Of a DNA stretch of 64,000 nucleotides, positions 23,944 through 34,300 are shown piece by piece. The stretch is from NCBI GenBank assembly GCA_964383665.1, contig CAYLHO010000002.1, positions 1-64,000 on the forward strand, in the 5' to 3' direction. The notes beneath the pieces were generated by a model. That model ran no database searches. It worked only from the letters and a program-made list of their open reading frames with translations, and had not been told where the DNA came from. A program made the position numbers and the translations under genes. Each line of letters begins with the position of its first letter. Positions within the stretch are counted from its first letter, which is position 1. Source of the stretch: UMGS687 sp964383665. GTDB lineage: Bacteria; Bacillota; Clostridia; Christensenellales; UBA1242.

Positions 23944-24512
23944 TCTTCCACCTCTTTATTTTCATTTTCTTCTAAAAATTTAGGATTTATTATTGAATAC
24001 ATTTTTGTATCGCAGGTTTCGCCTGTGTTGTTTTTTGCATAACGTTTGAGAGTTCCCTCATATGTCATTCCAATTTTTTCCATGGCGCGTCCGCTTTTTG
24101 GATTTCCGGCAAAATGCTTTGCTTGAATTCTGATGGCACCGCTGTCGAAAACAAGTTGGAGGGTTGCTTTCCCTGCCTCTGGCATAATTCCTTGCCCCCA
24201 AAACTTTTCGCCAAGAACCCAGCCAAGTTCATACGTAAACTCGTTTCTTGGCATATAGTCGATAACGCCAATAACCTCATTTGTTTCTTTCCAAACAATT
24301 GCAAATCTAAATTCGGCTTCTCCGTTTTTGTAATCGTTTAGAACGGTTTTAAGGTATTCCTTTGTTGCTTCGAGATTTGGGTGGGTTGACCAAATCAAAT
24401 GTTTCGTCACATTATCGCTTGAACAGTAGTTTTTATACATATCTTCGGCGTCGTCTTCTTGGAAGTGTCTTAAAATTAGACGTTCTGTTTCAATAACATG
24501 TTTGTTTTCCAT
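23940..24512 (-). CDS. GNAT acetyltransferase within the gyrase operon
   Basis: This 190-residue protein of the RimJ/RimL-type GNAT family transfers acetyl from acetyl-CoA, likely to a protein N-terminus or small amine. It opens IETERLILRHFQEDDAEDMY; the acetyl-CoA segment is ELGWVLGEKFWGQGIMPEAG, and the domain ends AGNPKSGRAMEKIGMTYEG. ATG 24512 is chosen because GGGAGG lies just upstream; an in-frame TTG five codons earlier has no such site. It sits 15 bases after gyrB and overlaps the gyrA start by 4 bases, so all three are one transcript. Substrate unknown. Confidence 0.9.
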   Translation of the reverse strand: MENKHVIETERLILRHFQEDDAEDMYKNYCSSDNVTKHLIWSTHPNLEATKEYLKTVLNDYKNGEAEFRFAIVWKETNEVIGVIDYMPRNEFTYELGWVLGEKFWGQGIMPEAGKATLQLVFDSGAIRIQAKHFAGNPKSGRAMEKIGMTYEGTLKRYAKNNTGETCDTKMYSIINPKFLEENENKEVEE

Positions 24513-24527
24513 TTTTAAGCCTCCCAA

Positions 24528-26453
24528 CTATACGTCTAAATCTGTAACAAGTTTTGCGTTTTCTTCAATGAAGGCTCTTCTTTGGTCAGCATCTTCGCCC
24601 ATAAGCATATTGAAAAGCGCATCGGCTTCAACGGCGTCTTGCATTGTCATTTGAACCAAAATTCTTCTCTCTGGGTCCATTGTCGTTTCCCAAAGTTGGT
24701 TTGCGGTCATTTCTCCAAGACCTTTATATCTTTGAATTGTTACGCCCTTTCTTCCTTCTGTATCAAGATTCTCTTCCAAATCTTTGTCGGAGTAGAAATA
24801 TTTTTCATCTTTTCCTCTTGAAACCTTATAGAGAGGAGGTTGAGCAGCATAAACATGTCCATTTTCAATTAATGGGCGCATGAAGCGGAAGAAGAAAGTT
24901 AACATTAAGATTCTGATGTGTGCGCCGTCGACGTCGGCATCGGTCATACAAATGATTTTGTTATATCTGAGCTTATCTTCATTAAATTCTGTTCCAATTC
25001 CGCAACCGAAAGCTGTTATCATTGCTTTGATTTCTGCGTTTTCCAAAACACGATTAAGTCTTGCTTTTTCAACGTTAAGAATTTTTCCGCGAAGAGGCAA
25101 AATTGCTTGGAATCTTCTGTCGCGCCCTTGCTTTGCAGTTCCACCAGCGGAATCTCCCTCAACAAGATAGATTTCGCAGAATTTAGGGTCTTTTTCGGAG
25201 CAGTCGGCAAGTTTTCCGGGGAGAGTTGTCGATTCCAAAACACCTTTTCTTCTTGCAAGGTCACGTGCATTTCTTGCAGCATCTCTTGCGCGTTGAGCGG
25301 AAATACATTTTAAAACGAGATCGCGCGCTTCTTTTGGGTGCTCTTCCAAATATTCGCCAAAGCAATCTTGCATTGCTTTTTCAACTGCGGTTCTTATCTC
25401 GCTGTTTCCAAGTTTTGTTTTTGTTTGTCCTTCGAATTGAGGGTTCATAAGTTTAACGCTTATGATTGCTGTTATGCCTTCTCGAACATCATCGCCCGAA
25501 AGTTTTTCGCTTTCTTTAATGATTTTGTTCTTTTGGCCATATTCGTTGATAACCTTTGTTAATGCGTTTTTAAAGCCAACAAGGTGAGTTCCGCCTTCCT
25601 CGGTGTTAATGTTGTTTGCATATGCATGAATCATTTCAGTGTAACTGTCGTTATATTGGAAGCAAACTTCAATTTCATTTGTTTGGTTAATTTTATTGAA
25701 ATAGATTGGAGTTGGGAAAAGCGCTTCTTTGTTTTTGTTAAGATATTCAACAAATTCAACAATTCCGCCTTTAAATTCGAAAACGTCTTTTCTTTCCCTT
25801 CCTTCGCGCTTATCTTCCAATGAAATAATAAGCCCCTTGTTAAGGAAAGCAATTTCTCTGAATCTTGTTCTTAATGTTTCATAGTTGAAGTCGAGGGTTT
25901 CAAAAATTTCAACGTCTGGCATGAAAGTGACCAAAGTTCCTCTTTTATCAACCTTTTCAAGTTGTTGCAAAGAGCAGTCTGGAACGCCGCGAGTAAATCC
26001 AATGTAGTGGTGGTATCCGTTTTGATAGACGTCAACCTTAAGCCATTCCGAAAGCGCGTTAACGCAGGAAAGACCAACGCCATGAAGCCCTCCTGAAATT
26101 TTGTATCCTTCGCCGCCAAACTTTCCGCCGGCATGAAGTTTTGTTAAAACAACTTCAACAGCGCTTTTATGCTCGGTCTTATGGATTCCAGTTGGGATTC
26201 CACGTCCGTTATCTAAAACAGAGCATGAGCCATCTTCGTTGATTGTTACTTCAATCTTTGTGCAGTAGCCTGCAAGCGCTTCGTCGATACTGTTATCAAC
26301 AACTTCAACGATAAGATGATGAAGTCCGCGTTCATCGGTTGAACCAATATACATTCCAGGTCTTTTTCTAACAGGCTCAAGCCCCTCAAGAACTTGAATG
26401 TCGCTTTCATCATATTTTTTTGATTTCATTAAATCGATTTCTTGATCTTCCAT
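24528..26453 (-). CDS. gyrB: DNA gyrase subunit B
   Basis: GyrB is the ATPase subunit of gyrase. From ATG 26453 (AAGGAG just upstream) the 641-residue product has the GHKL ATPase motifs VVDNSIDEALAGY and DNGRGIPTGIH, then GGLHGVGLSCVNALSEW. The TOPRIM domain has EGDSAGGTAKQGRDR and the metal-binding DADVDGAHI. The C-terminal end has RYKGLGEMTANQLWETTM. It is the first gene of the operon gyrB-GNAT-gyrA. Longer upstream starts exist in frame but have no ribosome site. Confidence 0.97.
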   Translation of the reverse strand: MEDQEIDLMKSKKYDESDIQVLEGLEPVRKRPGMYIGSTDERGLHHLIVEVVDNSIDEALAGYCTKIEVTINEDGSCSVLDNGRGIPTGIHKTEHKSAVEVVLTKLHAGGKFGGEGYKISGGLHGVGLSCVNALSEWLKVDVYQNGYHHYIGFTRGVPDCSLQQLEKVDKRGTLVTFMPDVEIFETLDFNYETLRTRFREIAFLNKGLIISLEDKREGRERKDVFEFKGGIVEFVEYLNKNKEALFPTPIYFNKINQTNEIEVCFQYNDSYTEMIHAYANNINTEEGGTHLVGFKNALTKVINEYGQKNKIIKESEKLSGDDVREGITAIISVKLMNPQFEGQTKTKLGNSEIRTAVEKAMQDCFGEYLEEHPKEARDLVLKCISAQRARDAARNARDLARRKGVLESTTLPGKLADCSEKDPKFCEIYLVEGDSAGGTAKQGRDRRFQAILPLRGKILNVEKARLNRVLENAEIKAMITAFGCGIGTEFNEDKLRYNKIICMTDADVDGAHIRILMLTFFFRFMRPLIENGHVYAAQPPLYKVSRGKDEKYFYSDKDLEENLDTEGRKGVTIQRYKGLGEMTANQLWETTMDPERRILVQMTMQDAVEADALFNMLMGEDADQRRAFIEENAKLVTDLDV

Positions 26454-26481
26454 ATTCTCCTTCCTTATATAAAGTAATAAG

Positions 26482-26510
26482 ATTATAACATAATATATAT
26501 AAATAACCAA
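26482..26510 (-). promoter_or_regulatory. promoter of the gyrase operon
   Basis: TATAAT (26487-26482) with TGT directly before it (extended -10) and a weak -35 TTGGTT (26510-26505) at a 17-base spacing. Confidence 0.6.
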
Positions 26511-26641
26511 ACAAAATTTAAAAAATTTTTATCATCATTTGAAAGACGTTAATAAAGCCGTCTAATTTGCGCTGTGTTGCAAAAGACTTGAAAGGGAGGG
26601 GAAATGCTTTGTTCGTCATGTTTTAAGATTTGTAACAAAAA

Positions 26642-26662
26642 AACAAGCGAAATTCGCTTGTT
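26642..26662. terminator. terminator of the small membrane protein gene
   Basis: AACAAGCG...CGCTTGTT stem with a short loop, followed on the minus strand by a long T run. It ends the gene at 26663-27184, whose stop lies in its edge. The remaining bases to the gyrB promoter show nothing recognisable. Confidence 0.75.
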
Positions 26663-27184
26663 TTAAACCATTTCTTTTTCTGAGGTTGGTTTTGGCGTTT
26701 GTTGTGTGTTAATTGGTTTTGCTAAAGTTTCTTGAACTTTTGCAGAAGCAATTGCTGCGTTTTGCGCTTTCAAGTTATCAAGTTTTTGTTGAAGAACTGG
26801 AATTTGCTCATAGGCCGCAACGGCTTCCTCAGCTTCTTTTGCATTTTGAGCTTTTGTAATTATCTCGCTCTCATCTTTGAAATCGTCCTTAAATGAGTTT
26901 GAAATTATTTTTGAAGCTGTGTAGTTAAAAACAAGGAGCGCAGGGAAAACAACGCCAAGAACTGGAGAGAAAGCAAATGCAAATGTTAAAAGCATAAGAG
27001 GAAAGAATGTGAAACGAAGAAGACACTCTGTTTGCTCAAAAAGTTTTCCGGTTATTGAATATGTGCTTTTAAGGGTTTCATAACTGCTATATTCCTTAAC
27101 TCTTTTTGCATTAACTGCTTTTCTTAATTCTTCTTGTTTTCTTTCTTTTTCTTTTTTAAGTTTTTTTTGTTCTTCCGCGGTCAT
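26663..27184 (-). CDS. small membrane protein with helical ends (173 aa)
   Basis: I do not recognise a family. The product has a highly charged Lys/Glu N-terminus (residues 1-35, likely helical), a hydrophobic hairpin of probably two membrane passes at about 54-94, and an Ala/Glu/Gln-rich helical C-terminus (about 105-150) ending in a Thr/Pro-rich tail. No signal peptide, so both ends are probably cytoplasmic. The layout (charged, membrane hairpin, charged) echoes that of the 679-residue protein at 3881-5920, though no sequence similarity was seen. AAGGAG precedes ATG 27184. It has its own consensus promoter and terminator. Confidence 0.8.
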   Translation of the reverse strand: MTAEEQKKLKKEKERKQEELRKAVNAKRVKEYSSYETLKSTYSITGKLFEQTECLLRFTFFPLMLLTFAFAFSPVLGVVFPALLVFNYTASKIISNSFKDDFKDESEIITKAQNAKEAEEAVAAYEQIPVLQQKLDNLKAQNAAIASAKVQETLAKPINTQQTPKPTSEKEMV

Positions 27185-27211
27185 TCTTTTCTTCTCCTTT
27201 ATGTTACACTT

Positions 27212-27240
27212 ATTATAGTTTGTGTTTTTAAAAAAGTCAA
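27212..27240 (-). promoter_or_regulatory. sigma-A promoter of the 173-aa gene
   Basis: TTGACT (27240-27235), 17 bases and TATAAT (27217-27212). Confidence 0.8.
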
Positions 27241-27320
27241 TAGCAATTTTAACAAAAAAATCCCCAAAATCTTAATGGAACAACTTCCTAAAAGTGGGGA
27301 GAAAAATAAATCAAAAAAAC

Positions 27321-27384
27321 AATAAAAAAATAATAAAAAATGCTAAAAAATTGCAGAAAAAACAATAAAAAATTAATAAAAAAT
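27321..27384. repeat. short A-rich direct repeats
   Basis: The 10-mer AATAAAAAAT occurs at 27332-27341, 27364-27373 and 27375-27384, with a variant at 27321-27331. They lie just past the end of the TtcA-like gene; on the minus strand they are T-tracts that may help end its transcription. No strong hairpin terminator is seen for that gene. Confidence 0.5.
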
Positions 27385-27389
27385 GATTT

Positions 27390-28106
27390 TTAATTAATTA
27401 TTTTGTCAAATAAATTATATCTTTCTGGATTAATTATTGCATTTAAAATTTGTTTTTTTGAACCTGGAATTTTTCGCTCTAAATCGCTTAAAAAATGCTT
27501 AATTTCTTCGCGTTTTGTGCGGTGATTTGCGGGGCAAATGTTTTTAACAATTGGAAGATTTTTTGCAGCCTCAACAATTGTTTTTTCATCAATAAAAATA
27601 AGGGGGCGAATTGAGGTTAAATCGGTGTTTGAAAGGTAGGTTTTTGGGGCAAAAGTGTTAAGCCTTCCTTCATAGAAAAGTGAAAGGAAAAAGGTTTCAA
27701 TAAGGTCGTCGCTGTGGTGGGCAAGAGCAACCTTGTTGCAGCCTAATTTTTTTGCTTCTGAATTTAAATTCCCACGGCGAAGTTTTGCGCATAAACTGCA
27801 AGGATTTTTCTCTTTTCTAATGTCAAAAACGATGTTAAAAATTTCGGTTTTAACAATGTGAAATTCAACCCCAAGCTTTAAGCAAAATTCTGCAAGAGGA
27901 TCAAAGTTTGTTTCGCCATTTGTTTGGTCGATTGTGATGGCAACAAGCTGGAATTTTTTTGGCGAAAATTTTTGAAAACGAGAAAGCGCCTCAAGAAGAA
28001 CAAGGCTGTCTTTTCCGCCGCTAAGGCCAACTGCAATTTTGTCATTTTCCTCAATTAAATTATATGTTTCAATTGCTTTTCGCATTTTGCTTAAAATATG
28101 TTGCAT
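27390..28106 (-). CDS. TtcA-like tRNA thiolation enzyme
   Basis: This 238-residue protein has a PP-loop ATP pyrophosphatase domain with SGGKDS at residues 29-34 and HHSDDLIETFF at about 130-140. It also has Cys103, Cys106 (CSLC) and Cys191 (NICPANH), the three-Cys pattern that holds an iron-sulphur cluster in the TtcA/TtuA group. TtcA makes 2-thiocytidine at tRNA position 32. It is shorter than E. coli TtcA (about 310) and lacks a separate zinc domain. GAGG precedes ATG 28106. Its position next to many other tRNA genes fits, but the exact target base is inferred. Confidence 0.8.
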   Translation of the reverse strand: MQHILSKMRKAIETYNLIEENDKIAVGLSGGKDSLVLLEALSRFQKFSPKKFQLVAITIDQTNGETNFDPLAEFCLKLGVEFHIVKTEIFNIVFDIRKEKNPCSLCAKLRRGNLNSEAKKLGCNKVALAHHSDDLIETFFLSLFYEGRLNTFAPKTYLSNTDLTSIRPLIFIDEKTIVEAAKNLPIVKNICPANHRTKREEIKHFLSDLERKIPGSKKQILNAIINPERYNLFDKIIN

Positions 28107-28121
28107 AAAAACCTCAAAATT

Positions 28122-28149
28122 ATTTTAACAAATTAATTTTTAATTGCAA
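28122..28149 (-). promoter_or_regulatory. probable promoter of the TtcA-like gene
   Basis: TTGCAA (28149-28144), 16 bases and TAAAAT (28127-28122) with TGT directly before the -10. Confidence 0.5.
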
Positions 28150-28229
28150 AATAAAACATGCAAATTGTTTTTTAAAATATTTTTTTGTGTATAAAATTAT
28201 AAAAATTTATAAAAAAGCATAAAATCGTT

Positions 28230-28257
28230 TTGAATTCGACATAAAATGCACTATTAT
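28230..28257 (+). promoter_or_regulatory. candidate promoter of the giant lipoprotein operon
   Basis: TTGAAT (28230-28235), 16 bases and TATTAT (28252-28257). The surrounding sequence is very AT-rich, so this is only the best candidate. The leader (about 60 bases) shows no riboswitch. Confidence 0.4.
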
Positions 28258-28321
28258 ATATAAATAAATAAGGGTGAATAAATAAAAAATTAATTTTTAG
28301 GAATAGTAACACGGAGGAAAC

Positions 28322-31300
28322 ATGAAAAAATTTTTGGGGATTGTTTGCAGTTTGGTTTTAGTTATCGTTGCTGGATTAACTTTCACGGCTTGCGGGAAAG
28401 GCGTTGCAGAGATAACAATTTCTTCAAGCGAAACAGAAATCGACCTTGTTATTGGAACGGACGAACAATCCAAGGACGTTGAATTTTTTGTTGACAACTT
28501 TGGAAACGGAAGTGGGCAAGTTAACTTCAGCGTTGAAGAAAACGAAAAAGGAGTTGTTTCTTTCGAAACCAGTTATAAGGGAAATGGAAAAACTGTTTTA
28601 ACAATAACAGCGCTTCGCCGCGGAACAGCAAGAATTGTTGCAACAAGTTTGCAGGGTTCAAAGAAAGTTGTTTTAACAGTTAGAGTTACTCAACCAATAA
28701 CCGGGCTTGACCTTAAAAACGAATACGTTAACAAACTTTATGTTATACGTGGAGAAGAACTTATACTTTCTCAAGATGAAATTTGGAAATACACTCCTTC
28801 CGAAACAAACCAAACAGAATTGGAATTCTCAATTATTGGTAATTCCCAAGGTTGCGAAATTGTTGATGGAAAACTTGTTGTTGGCGAAAATTGCCTTCTT
28901 TCAAGCGTAACAATTAAAGCAGTGTCGGCGCACAATGCGGAAATTTCTGAAGAGTTTGAGGTTAAAATTCTTAAACCAATTGAAGTTATAATGCAAATTG
29001 ACGGCAAAAGAGTTGTTGACAATGTTACAAGCGAAACAACTCAAATTCTAAATTTCCTTGAGATTTTTCCAAGGGAACTTGACGGATCGATCTATCCAAA
29101 CAGCAAAGAGGTTCTCTTAATTGTTAGTGCTGGAACGGAGAACGAAACCTTAAACATTAAAAAGATCTTTTCGTCGGAAGAGGAAAAATTCAGCGTTGAA
29201 CAAACAGCTTATTCGTATTCCTCTGCAACGAAACTTCATATCTATAAATTTTTGATTCAAGCAAATTCAACCGAAGCGGGGAAAATTGACTCGGTTGTTT
29301 TCGATGTTTCATACGATGGATTCAAAGCGGGGAACAGCGATTACAGTGTTAATTCGGTTAAACTTAACATCAATTCATATAACAAACCTCTTTCTGTTGA
29401 GGTTAACGGAGAATCGGGAACAACAGAGGTTGACGTTTTTGAAAATTCTGTTGATTTTTCAAATGGAAAAATGATTGAACTTTCAATCCTCCCAGGAAAT
29501 GTTAAACTTTCAGAAAACAACATTATTATTTGGGCAGAAGATTTCGCAAATCTTCCAATTTCTCTTTACAAATTAAATGCAACAAGAACAGGATATGTTT
29601 GCGTTTTTGGATTTGACCAAAAGGGAAACCCTGTTGGGGCAAATGAACACGGAATTAGATATGCATCAATAACCTCGGGAACAAAACTCTATGCATTTAT
29701 TAATTCCAACTATAATTCAATTTTGGGCACAAACAAAACAGCAAAAATTTACGCACAAGCATCGGGTTTCTGCAATTTCACTGCAAATTCAACAGCAAGA
29801 GCATTAACAACAATTAATTTCGTTATTAATCCAAATGCGAAAAATATTTCGCTTGCAGAAAAGGACGAGGAAGGCGTTTTAACAAAAGTTGACTCAACAA
29901 CAATTTTTGTTGAAATTGGCAAAGAAGTTGAAAAATATATTGCAATTGATCCAAATTCTTTCACAATTGGATCAAATTCCATAATTAAAATTGCAAACGG
30001 AAGAATTGCAACAATTGGAAATCTTGTTGAATTTGCTGTTGACAAGGATTATGTTTATGGAAAATTCACAATACAGGCAAATAAAGTTGGTTCTTCAACA
30101 ATAACAGTTATTCTTTCCGACGGGAAAACAAAAGATTTCAATCTTGTTGTTGTAAGTCCGCTTGAAAAGATTGAAATGGACTTGGAAGATGTAACTTTTG
30201 GCGGAAATGTTGTTGAAAGCGATGTTGTTCCATATAAAAACATAACAGACGTTGAAGTTTCGGTTGGCGAAACATCTCCTTTTATTGCACTTAACAAACT
30301 TTCAATTGCAAATTCGGGCGGAAGCGGAATTCAACTTGTTAAAACATTAACTCCATCAACTGCTCAATATTATTTAACTTATCAATTTAAAGATTTCACA
30401 ATTCCAGAGGGTGAAACGCTTAAAACTTTAACACTTGACAAAGTTAAAGAACTTTATGGCGACGATTTCGACAATATTTGGGGCGAAACAAGCGACATTC
30501 TTAACACGTCCCGCCTTAGCAACCTTTCAATTCTTGAAGCAAAAAACAGCGGAGCGCAAGGAAATGTGCTTATTAAAATTGCAGTTTTTGCAATGAACTC
30601 TGACGGAGAGTATGGAACAGAACCTGTTGGATACTTCTATTATTTAGTTAATTTCTTCATTCCGGTTAAAGGTTTAACATTAACAAATGGGACTCTTGAA
30701 CTTTACACGTATAACACAATTGGCGATAAATTTGTTGATAAAAACGGAATAAGCAAATCAATTAGTGAGTTTTCCGTTACTGTTAACCCAGTTAACCAAG
30801 GATTAACTCCTACTTATTTAAATAGTTTAGAAATATACGTTAACGGAGCTTCAAGATTAACAAATGCAATTTTTGAGGAAAGAGATAATGTTGTTTATCT
30901 TTCAAAGGGCGGGCAACTTGTTTCTGGGCTTGAAGGAGCAGCGTTAAAAGTTACAAGAATTAAAGACGGAAACACTTTCACATTCAAGGTTCAAGCCTAC
31001 AATGGCGCAGGAAACTATATTTTTGCTCTTGTCCTTTCTGAAGTTAATGAATCAAAACGCTTCACAGCAATTTCAAGAATTGTTGTTTCCGATGCTGTTG
31101 AAATAACAGACATCGACATTGTTAATGCAAGCGAAAATGATCCAATCCACTTTAACAATATAATTCAATCAAGTGGGGAAGAGGAGGCAATTAAAAATCC
31201 GTTTGAACTTGAACTTATCTCTAACATTTATGGACCGGCGGGGAAAGAGATAACAAATTCATCTCTCGAATTTGAAATATATTGGGATAAATTGAGCGAA

Positions 31301-34300
31301 AAAGACTATTTTATTAACGAAAATGGCGAAAAAGTTCAATTTGCAACAATTTCAGAAGGAAAGTTAACAATTAAACGCGGGGCATATGATTTCAGCGAAT
31401 ATTTTGAGAAATCAGAGGAGGAAAGAGAAGAATTAAATAAAGAGGATTTCAAGAAGTTTGTTCAATTTGGCGGCGAAGGATATTTGAAAATTTACCCAAC
31501 CTCAAACTACTATCTTTCAACAAACGGCTGGAATGGAGAAAGACCAGTTGTTGAAATTCCGGTTTCTGTTTCCGATGGAAAAACAATTTCATTCTATATT
31601 TTAAGCAACGAAGATTTTTTGCTTTTAGGACAATTCCCAACATCAAGCTTTGAACTTCGCGCCAACGTTAATGTTCCTTCAGATTATGTTCCTGTTGAGG
31701 AATTTTCTGGAACATTAACTGGAGGGGAATCAAGAGCCTTTTCAATTGGCGCTTGGTGTCCGCTTTTCAAGAAAATAACAACAACTGGTGTTGTTGAAAA
31801 TTTCTACTATATGTTTGAAAGCGAAGAAGAAAATACAAACGAAATGCTTGAATGTGTTAGCGTTGAGAATGAAACAACATATTTTGGTGGACTTGCAAAC
31901 ATTAATGAAGGAACAATCCGAAACATTGGCGGAACTTTGGAAGTTTCAGATGGCTTAAACTTGAATGTTTCTTTAACAACTCTTGTTAACAAAAGAAAGG
32001 GAACTTTAAGCAACGACATCTTGTTTTTGCCTGTTTTTAAAACTGGCGATCAACTTAACCGAAACACAACATTTGATTCTGTTTCTCAACTTATTGGAGG
32101 CGAGCTTGTTAAATATACAGGCGGGCTTGTTGGGCTTAACAGAGGATTGATTGAAGAGGAGAAAGAAAACGTCCATTATTGCGCTGCGGTTTACGGCGCA
32201 AACGTTGGCGGAATTGCAGCAGTTAACGAAGGAACAATTCGAAACACAAATTTCTATGGCGTTGCTTATGGAATTGAAACGGCAGGTGGAATTGCGGCTC
32301 TTAACAGCGGCATAATTACAAATTGCGATGTTTTAACCATGTCGCTCTTTAACATTGGCGTTTACATTGCTTCCGAAAAAGCATATTCCTACAGTGAAAC
32401 TCCAATTGAGTTTGCAGTTGGTGGGGTTGCAGCAAAAAGCAATGGCGGGGTTATTTTAAACTGCAAAGTTGAGGCTTCTTCCGACGAGAGATTCAACCCA
32501 GACATCTTTGAAAGTTTGATCGATGTATCAAAAATTGATAAGGAAGTTTATTGCACTGTTAATGGAAAACCTTTTGGAACAGGAAAATATAGCTCGAGTT
32601 TTAATATTAACAATAAAACATTCGAAATTGAACGAAAAAAATATACAATTGACGATTTAACAAACCCAACAAAGATAACTTACACTCAAAATGGAGAAAC
32701 AGTTGAGATTGCAGTTGTTGATAACAAATTTATGCTTGGTAATGCAGAATTTGTTATAAGCGGGGATAAAGTTGTTGGAAGCGCAAATTTTGTTAGCAGA
32801 ACGATTTATGCCGGCGGACTTGTTGGAATTTTGGAAGGAACTGGCAAGATTCAAGAAAGCATCTTCAGCGGTTCTCTTGCAGTAAAACAAGTTGCTTCGG
32901 GTGGATTTGTTGGAAAACTTGTTGGCGACGGACATTCTTCAACAACGCACGTTGAAAACTGCTATGCAATTGTTGCTTATGATGAAAGCGATTTAAATCT
33001 TGGAATTTCGAACGGACAATTTATTGGCGTTGGCGACCTTTCTGAAATTAAAAATTCCTATATTTCATCAAACGGAACATTTGGAAATGCTGGGCAAGGA
33101 ACGGGAAATGTTGTTTTCTCATATTTCAAAAGATCAAGCAACGAAATCTCAAAATTCCTTGAACTTTCAAACATTTACGCTCAAAATTCTTCTTTTAGTG
33201 GCGATTACAGTGCTATTGATTTAGATTACGGCTTAACTCTTGAAGATTACCTCAAGATAAGCTGGGCAGATTTATATCAGAACGGGCAAATTAATTACAC
33301 TGTTGACACAACTGGCGAAAACGCTGAAATTTTTGGAACAATTACGATGAGCGGGCTTGAAAGCGACCCAACATCAACGTTTAACTTCAGTTTCTCACTT
33401 GACAAAATGCAAAATAACGAAGTTGAACCCGTTAAATTCACTTATAAAAATATAGAATATGATATTACTATAATTGATAATTCAAGTTACCATTGCCTCA
33501 GAATTGAAGCAAATGGGGAAAGCAGCGTTGATTTTACAAACGACTCTTTCTCAACAACATGGTCAAACATAAATTTCAACAAGAACCTTAACAATGTTGT
33601 TTCTGAAAGTTATGATTTTAGAATAAGCGATTTTGTTTCTTCAATTGCTCATGCAACAAATTCTGCTTATTTGCCTTTGAATTTCAATGTTGAAATTGCA
33701 GGCGAAGGATATGATAGACAAATTCAACCTTCTGTTTTAGATATTGTTTATGCTAAAATATACTTTGTTTGGATTTACAACAATTTTGATGAAATCGTTT
33801 CAAACGAAGCTCTTTCAAGTTTGCTTGGAGCAGGCGAGGAATCTCTTACAACCGAACAATATCTTTGCCGAATTTTTGGCATTGATGAATCGCTTGGCAG
33901 AGATGAAATTAAGCAACAAATTGGAAATATTATAACAACAGTTGTTCTTTCTCAACTTAACTCTGGTTTTGCAGACTTAAAAACGGATATTGCTGGGCTT
34001 AAACAAAATGTTACAAATCTTCGACCACAAATTGTTAATCTTATAAACACAATCAGCCCATCGGCTGCCGCAATTTATGATCAACAACTTGCCGAAATTG
34101 AGGTTTTAATTGAAAAGGGTATTGCATTAACTTCGTTAAGCGAGATAACCCTTGAAAACATTTCAAGTTTCAAATTGCAACTTGATTACATAAGTGGCGC
34201 GCTTAATAAATTTGCTAATTTGGTTATGAACACCCCAATTGACGGAAGCGAAGCAATTGATGAAGAAATATATACTCTTTGCGACGGAGCATTTGTTAAA

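Noticed and set aside
27245..27300. TCCCCA...TGGGGA inverted repeat as a terminator
   Set aside because: The loop is about 30 bases and no T run follows on the plus strand; it is not convincing as a regulator.
28107..28321. Riboswitch upstream of the first giant gene
   Set aside because: The leader is very AT-rich and shows no conserved riboswitch core or stable multi-stem fold by eye.
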